A DNA stretch of 36,282 nucleotides from Candidatus Woesearchaeota archaeon. GTDB taxonomy: Archaea > Nanobdellota > Nanobdellia > SCGC-AAA011-G17 > JACPIM01. Positions 32,046 through 36,282 of the stretch are shown here, piece by piece. Location of the stretch: contig JACPIM010000020.1 in NCBI GenBank assembly GCA_016188045.1, positions 1-36,282 of the forward strand, read 5' to 3'. The notes under the pieces were generated by a model. The model saw only the letters and a list, made by a program, of their open reading frames with translations, did not search any database and had not been told where the DNA came from. Made by a program: the position numbers and the translations under genes. Numbering within the stretch: the stretch's first letter is position 1; every line of letters begins with the position of its first letter.

Positions 32046-33386
32046 ATGCAAAAAAAGAGGAGTTTAATATTTTTTATAATACTTTTAGTTATCTTAACTT
32101 CTAATGCTGTATATTCAATCAGTATCTTTTTTGATGGTTTTGAATCAGGAAACTTAACAGAATGGATATTAACTAACGCTATAGACGCATCAAATTGGAC
32201 AATATCTTCAGGAAACCCATACACTGGAGTTTATCATATAGAAGCAAGACCCAGAGAAAATACAGAACCCGCAAGCATAATAAAAAAAGCAATTAGCACG
32301 CTTGATTATGATAATTTATCAGTAAGTTATTATAGAAGGCTAATAAATTTAGATGGCAGCGACGAATTTAAATCCTACTGGTATGATGGTTTGTCGTGGA
32401 TAGTATTGGAACAAACAGGCTCTAATTCAGAAGATGATAATAATTATATTATAAAATCATTTAACCTAAATAATAATGCAACCAACAATGCAAATTTTCA
32501 GATAAAATTTGAATGTACTGCAAATTCACATAACGAATATTGTAGAATAGATAATGTAAATATTTCTGGTATGGCTATGACAACCACATCAACAACAAGT
32601 AGCTCTTCTTCAACAACATCAACTTCTCAAGGCACAACTACAACCACATCCACTACATCAACAAGCCAAGAAACAACCACAACTACAGAACCCATTACAA
32701 CAACTACAACAATAGAAAATAGTTTAATTAAAATAAATTCACTTTCCCCTTTGGATAATTCAACATGGGATTCATCAAATGATGTTTTGTTTCAATATAA
32801 TGTAACATCTGTAAGCAATATAACCTATTGTTCTTTAATTATAAATAATACTATAGACCAAGAAGAAACAAATATATCGAAAGATATAATTCAGACTTTT
32901 ACAAAAACACTACCAAACTCAGATTATTTATGGGCTATAAATTGTTCAGATGATTCTAATATAACTAAAAGTTCAGAAACGTTCAGTTTACTTGTTAATT
33001 TTATACCATCAAATCCAACAACACCAAATAATGTAGGCGGCGGTGGTAGTAGTAATAGAATCACAAACCCACAGATAACACCAACAGAAACGCAAGTTCA
33101 AGAAGAAACGCCAGTACTAAATCCGCCAGCAAGTCAACAAGAATCAGGAAAAAAAGAAGACATAAGTAACGAACAAAATGAACCAATAGAAAAACAAGAT
33201 ATAATATCAAAGAAAGAAGCATTATCCGATAAAATTAAAAATTTATTTTCATTAACAGGAAATTTGGTATCAGAAAAAACAAAATCAGTTCAATCTCAGA
33301 GAGGAGTATTTGCTTTTATTTTAATGCTTTTGTTATTAATGTTTGGATTATATTTAAAACCAAAAAATAAAAAAATAGAAAGTTAA
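32046..33386 (+). CDS. Stalked surface protein: MAM-like lectin domain, Thr-rich stalk, C-terminal TM
   Basis: The order of segments is: signal peptide (about 1-25), a beta-sandwich domain (about 27-176; FFDGFESGNLTEWILTNA, then PASIIKKAISTLDYDNLSVS) of the type common in Woesearchaeota-like secreted proteins, and a Thr/Ser stalk (about 178-226). An Ig-like domain (about 228-322) and a Gly-rich and Pro/Gln linker follow, with a membrane helix at about residues 420-440 and a basic tail. Cysteines are few. The stalk is a probable glycosylation region. TTTATAAA at 32017-32024 is about 25 nt before the ATG. A sugar- or protein-binding surface role is inferred. Confidence 0.75.
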   Translation: MQKKRSLIFFIILLVILTSNAVYSISIFFDGFESGNLTEWILTNAIDASNWTISSGNPYTGVYHIEARPRENTEPASIIKKAISTLDYDNLSVSYYRRLINLDGSDEFKSYWYDGLSWIVLEQTGSNSEDDNNYIIKSFNLNNNATNNANFQIKFECTANSHNEYCRIDNVNISGMAMTTTSTTSSSSSTTSTSQGTTTTTSTTSTSQETTTTTEPITTTTTIENSLIKINSLSPLDNSTWDSSNDVLFQYNVTSVSNITYCSLIINNTIDQEETNISKDIIQTFTKTLPNSDYLWAINCSDDSNITKSSETFSLLVNFIPSNPTTPNNVGGGGSSNRITNPQITPTETQVQEETPVLNPPASQQESGKKEDISNEQNEPIEKQDIISKKEALSDKIKNLFSLTGNLVSEKTKSVQSQRGVFAFILMLLLLMFGLYLKPKNKKIES

Positions 33387-33389
33387 AAT

Positions 33390-33692
33390 TTATTTTTTCT
33401 TCAAGGTAATCTCTATAGTAGAAACTCTTATTCGTTTACCTTCTTTATTTTCAAATTCTTCACTGTCTAACTTTACATCCTTAAGTGCTACTTGTCCGTC
33501 TAAGAATCTCTTGCCTACGACTTCTGCAACATCTACACATCTTGTGATGAATTTACCTCTACCTTTTATCACTACTTCATCTGCTCCTTGTGTAGTAAAC
33601 TGCATAACAACTCCAGTCACATAATTCATGAATGGTTTTGATCCAATAAAAACTACGTGGTCGTCCTCATTATGTTCTTTTCCTTCTGTCAT
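33390..33692 (-). CDS. albA: Alba chromatin/RNA-binding protein
   Basis: The 100-residue protein is a typical Alba: VVFIGSKPFMNYVTGVV (DNA-binding loop; canonical KKP is SKP, so one of the two Lys is lost), VVIKGRGKFITRCVDVAEVV and IRVSTIEITLKKK. It binds double-stranded DNA and RNA, compacting the chromosome. The Shine-Dalgarno AAGGAGGA (33699-33706 on the minus strand) lies 6 nt before ATG 33692. Confidence 0.95.
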   Translation of the reverse strand: MTEGKEHNEDDHVVFIGSKPFMNYVTGVVMQFTTQGADEVVIKGRGKFITRCVDVAEVVGKRFLDGQVALKDVKLDSEEFENKEGKRIRVSTIEITLKKK

Positions 33693-33827
33693 TTTTAGTC
33701 CTCCTTAATCTAATTGTATTCTTTAAATCAACTGTTATGAGTTGAAAATAACTGTATTTTCACAGGTAACAATTTATACCATTTAATCAAAGACCATTAT
33801 TTATATATTTTATGTTTCAAAAAAGAA

Positions 33828-34019
33828 CTATTTCTTCTCTTTATTAGCCAGCCTAGTAACATAACCAGCAATTACATTCCTCAATTTTTTGCTAGGTATA
33901 TCTAAATATTGCTCAACTATCCTTTTATTGCTATCAAAATCCTTCTTAAACTTATCAGGATTTTCTTTTAATATCTTATTAGATGCCCTTTTTACTAACG
34001 TTGTTTTAATTCTTCCCAT
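33828..34019 (-). CDS. rps17e: Small ribosomal subunit protein eS17
   Basis: The 63-residue product MGRIKTTLVKRASNKILKEN with PDKFKKDFDSNK, DIPSKKLRNVIAGYVTRL is eS17, found in archaea and eukaryotes only. The open frame can begin at 34028 (MTLMGRIK), but ATG 34019 matches the family start. GTTTTAAAAATTG at about 34040-34052 is a TATA box at leaderless spacing to it. Confidence 0.95.
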   Translation of the reverse strand: MGRIKTTLVKRASNKILKENPDKFKKDFDSNKRIVEQYLDIPSKKLRNVIAGYVTRLANKEKK

Positions 34020-34102
34020 AAGAGTCATACTAAAAAGTCAATTTTTAAAACTTTCTATTCAATTTTTCTATGCCAAAAACATCAAAAAATTAATAATGAA
34101 AA

Positions 34103-35332
34103 TTAATCGATAGTAATTCTATCAACCCATAAGAATACTTTATCCCCTTCTCTAACTTTACCATTAACTTTTAAGCCAACTAATTGTCCTTGTTTAACAA
34201 CATCAATTTTTTTGCCATTCATTTCCATGCTTCCAACTTCTTGCTCCAAGATACCAGTAGTTTTTCCAATAACGAAAATATGATCTTCTGTTTTCAATTC
34301 ACCCGAAAAAATTTTCACAATTGCAATACCTTTTTTAGATAAATAATTTTCGACTCTTCCAATTTCTCTTTTAACTTTATTAGACTTGCTTCCGTGAACA
34401 TTATTCCAGGCATTTATGGGCTTATTCAAGAAAAAACCGCTACTTAATCCCCTATTATAAACATCTTTTAATTGCATCATTAATTCATCTTTTAATTTTT
34501 TAAATTTAATATTAAAGTCTTTATCGTCTTTATTAGAGAAATAGAAGTCAATTGCTTTCCTGTAAGCTTCCGTTGCTTTCTTTACATATTCCGCACCTTT
34601 ATTTCTTCCTTCAATTTTAAAACAAGTAATTTTGGCTTCTATCAATTTCTCTATAAAGGGCAGAGCACATAAATCTTCAGCACTCAAAATATAGTCATTC
34701 CCTAATTTTAATTTATTCCCAGCATCATCTATAACAGTATATTCTCTTCTGCAATTCTGAATGCATACACCCCTATTAGCGCTACTTCCATCTGTAAATT
34801 GGCTCAAAAAACATCTTCCAGAAATAGCCATACACATAGCTCCATGAACAAAAACCTCAACTTCAACATTTGTATTTTTTATTATCTCTTTTATTTGTTC
34901 TAAACTACATTCTCTAGCTAAAACAACCCTATCAATTCCTAGTGTTTTATAAAAATTAACAGCTTCGCTATTGCTAATACTTGCCTGAGTGCTTAAATGA
35001 ACATTTAATCCTAATTTTTTAGCTTGTTTTATAACAGAAACATCCCAACAAATTACTGCATCAACTCCAACTTCTTTGCATTTTTCTAGTATTTTTTCAT
35101 TATTTTTTAAATCCCATTCATAAACTATTGAATTTACAGTAACATATACCTTAACGGTCTTTTTATGGCAAAAGTTCACAACTTTTTTTAATTCGCCCAA
35201 AGAAAAGTTCTCAGCTTTATTTCTCATGCTAGGCCCCCTTATGCCTAAATAAACAGCATCAGCTCCGCTATCAACAGCGGCTCTTAAACAAGCCCAATCT
35301 CCAGCAGGAGCCATTAATTCTGGTTTTATCAT
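34103..35332 (-). CDS. Peptidase U32 family protein (RlhA/TrhP-like)
   Basis: The 409-residue protein has the U32 signature VEVFVHGAMCMAISGRCFLS (about 155-174) and further cysteines (GVCIQNCRREY). The N-terminal TIM-barrel part includes MAPAGDWACLRAAVDSGADA, AVYLGIRGPSMR and a C-terminal beta domain (EDHIFVIGKTTG). The family was first called collagenase-like, but the E. coli homologues TrhP and RlhA hydroxylate tRNA and rRNA, and Fe-S cluster binding by the cysteines is suspected. RNA modification is the likely role here. It lies 83 nt upstream of eS17 on the same strand. Confidence 0.85.
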   Translation of the reverse strand: MIKPELMAPAGDWACLRAAVDSGADAVYLGIRGPSMRNKAENFSLGELKKVVNFCHKKTVKVYVTVNSIVYEWDLKNNEKILEKCKEVGVDAVICWDVSVIKQAKKLGLNVHLSTQASISNSEAVNFYKTLGIDRVVLARECSLEQIKEIIKNTNVEVEVFVHGAMCMAISGRCFLSQFTDGSSANRGVCIQNCRREYTVIDDAGNKLKLGNDYILSAEDLCALPFIEKLIEAKITCFKIEGRNKGAEYVKKATEAYRKAIDFYFSNKDDKDFNIKFKKLKDELMMQLKDVYNRGLSSGFFLNKPINAWNNVHGSKSNKVKREIGRVENYLSKKGIAIVKIFSGELKTEDHIFVIGKTTGILEQEVGSMEMNGKKIDVVKQGQLVGLKVNGKVREGDKVFLWVDRITID

Positions 35333-35575
35333 TTTATATCCCTATTATATTAACATTTAAGAAATTTACTACTTTCTTAATAATGTGTACTTATACTCGC
35401 TTACACAAAATATATCAAAAAGGACATACTTTCTAAATTCTAGTCTAGAAGCCACTTCAAAACAGGTTTATGATTCATATTTTCTACTGAACAAATTTAT
35501 CCTAATTTGTATTTTATATAATACAAATTGGTATTTTAAAGGTTTATATTAGTTTAATAAAAAGTTATCAATTTT
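35333..35575. other. Gene-poor divergent intergenic stretch
   Basis: This 243-nt AT-rich stretch separates the U32 gene (minus) from the small ORF at 35576. Apart from TATA-like sequences near both ends (about 35352-35360 for the minus strand, 35543-35550 for the plus strand) I see no RNA gene, repeat or long ORF. Confidence 0.5.
35543..35550 (+). promoter_or_regulatory. TATA box of the 35576-36249 operon
   Basis: TTTATATT is centred about 29 nt before ATG 35576, matching the leaderless promoters elsewhere in the window. No other TATA-like box at suitable spacing to ATG 35752 is evident. Confidence 0.5.
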
Positions 35576-35749
35576 ATGATAAAAATAGTATCACCTCGTT
35601 TACACAATGTAGATATGTTTTTTGACCATACTTTTAAACACATTTTATTATACTATTCAAGACAAATTGATAAAAAGAAAGTATTAAAAAGCCTATATTT
35701 GTTAGATTTAGAGGTGATGGTAAAGAATCGCCTTAGAATTCTAACATAA
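35576..35749 (+). CDS. 57-residue unknown protein, first gene of operon
   Basis: The short ORF gives MIKIVSPRLHNVDMFFDHTF and continues KHILLYYSRQIDKKKVLKSL, ending NRLRILT. It is basic and aromatic and has no signal peptide. A TATA box at leaderless spacing (35543-35550) and a 2-nt gap to the next gene support it as a real gene. The GAGGTG at about 35711-35716 falls inside it and is too far from ATG 35752 to be that gene's ribosome site. No family recognised. Confidence 0.5.
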   Translation: MIKIVSPRLHNVDMFFDHTFKHILLYYSRQIDKKKVLKSLYLLDLEVMVKNRLRILT

Positions 35750-35751
35750 AA

Positions 35752-36249
35752 ATGAAAAGTCAAGAATTGGTTGATTCGGTGGAAGTCGTTAAGGATGCTA
35801 GTGATTTAATAAGAAAATTAGCAGATACGTCCTGCATACTTCGAGTTTTTGAAGATGGAAGGATACCTGAATTAAAGAAAAGACAAATAAGAGTTTACGC
35901 AGAAACCCATTATGATTCTTTATCATCTATGCATAGACCAAAGATAACAAGGCAAGAAAAAGAAAAAGGTGTTCCTATTACTTTTATTAGTATAGCTCCT
36001 GCATATGAAAATCAAAGATTAACTTTTTACTGGGATAGGCATAATGTTAGGCCAACAAGTGAGGTTATTCAAAGTTTTGGATTTAACGTAGAGCATGGAA
36101 ACATAAGTATAGGAGGAGTCTTATCTGGATTAGCCTTTGATATTTACACATCATTAGATGGAACTTACAAACAAAACAATTCAGTTAGAGATAAATTGAA
36201 GGATACTAAAATCTTTAACTTAAATGATTTTGGATGGGGAAATTATTAA
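35752..36249 (+). CDS. Unknown 165-residue cytoplasmic protein
   Basis: The protein starts with a helix (VDSVEVVKDASDLIRKLADT). A mixed alpha/beta region follows (ITFISIAPAYENQRLTFYWD, RPTSEVIQSFGFNVEHG). It ends in a Gly- and Asp-rich part (SIGGVLSGLAFDIY, LNDFGWGNY). No signal peptide or membrane helix is seen. Arg is again relatively common. I recognise no family. It starts 2 nt after the 57-residue ORF, so the two are likely co-translated. Confidence 0.6.
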   Translation: MKSQELVDSVEVVKDASDLIRKLADTSCILRVFEDGRIPELKKRQIRVYAETHYDSLSSMHRPKITRQEKEKGVPITFISIAPAYENQRLTFYWDRHNVRPTSEVIQSFGFNVEHGNISIGGVLSGLAFDIYTSLDGTYKQNNSVRDKLKDTKIFNLNDFGWGNY

Positions 36250-36282
36250 AAGGAAGTATTTGGCTTAGGCTCATCAACTAAA

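Noticed and set aside
32580..32720. Repetitive ACA/ACC stretch as a DNA repeat element
   Set aside because: It encodes the Thr/Ser stalk of the surface protein, so the repetition comes from the protein composition.
35711..35740. GAGGTGATGG as start of a 10-residue leader peptide
   Set aside because: There is no spacing between the Shine-Dalgarno and the ATG, and the same bases lie in frame inside the better-supported 57-residue ORF.
1..36282. tRNA, rRNA or CRISPR array
   Set aside because: I found no T-loop-like GTTCRANNC with a paired acceptor stem, no rRNA-like sequence and no spaced direct repeats of CRISPR type in the gaps.

Overview
The window looks like a piece of a small, AT-rich archaeal genome, most likely a DPANN lineage near Woesearchaeota/Pacearchaeota. 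Archaeal markers are Alba, ribosomal protein eS17, a DUF357 protein, an archaeal-type UMP kinase and an AK6/Fap7-like kinase. Many genes have a TATA-like box centred about 24-30 nt before the start codon (leaderless transcripts), and others use GAGGTG or GGGGGG Shine-Dalgarno motifs. Surface proteins with an N-terminal KRGQVTVF-type helix, Thr-rich stalks and a PGF-pre-PGF domain are typical of these lineages. The lineage assignment is inference from protein style; no rRNA or tRNA is present.

Layout. 1-0.9 kb: remnant of an IS with a DDE transposase. 0.9-5 kb: Cys-containing secreted or membrane proteins. 5-5.6 kb: VapBC. 5.6-8.9 kb: oxidative folding and envelope genes (VKOR, Lgt, DUF1461 membrane protein, DsbA-like oxidoreductase, thioredoxin-like protein). 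9-11.2 kb: a three-gene operon resembling GlcD/GlcF-type oxidases but lacking many expected cofactor or metal ligands. 11.2-11.7 kb: RelB-like antitoxin with a decayed RelE-like toxin. 11.8-15.4 kb: two large Cys-rich surface proteins. 15.4-22.2 kb: DUF4143-type ATPase, Ca2+-type P-ATPase, GT4 glycosyltransferase, MscS/CmpX-like helices, Ca2+/cation antiporter. 22.2-27.9 kb (minus strand): a thymidylate block with a tandem ThyX-like protein, Tmk, a cysteine-less glutaredoxin fold, a HAD protein, a NUDIX hydrolase and a ThyA with an N-terminal MtrA-like domain. 28-30.2 kb: DUF357, a 30-aa membrane peptide, UMP kinase, two unknown genes and a frameshifted AK6. 30.2-36.3 kb: CPA2 antiporter, surface protein, Alba, eS17, U32 peptidase-family protein, and an unknown two-gene operon starting with a 57-aa ORF.

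Two themes stand out. First, the disulfide machinery sits among secreted proteins that share an 8-cysteine module, which suggests a dedicated extracytoplasmic disulfide-folding locus. Second, several redox or nucleotide enzymes keep their folds while losing hallmark residues: the CxxC of the glutaredoxin, the His of the MtrA-like domain, the metal His residues of the FAD protein and part of the Fe-S ligands. The thymidylate block encodes both a ThyA and a ThyX-like protein, which normally substitute for each other.
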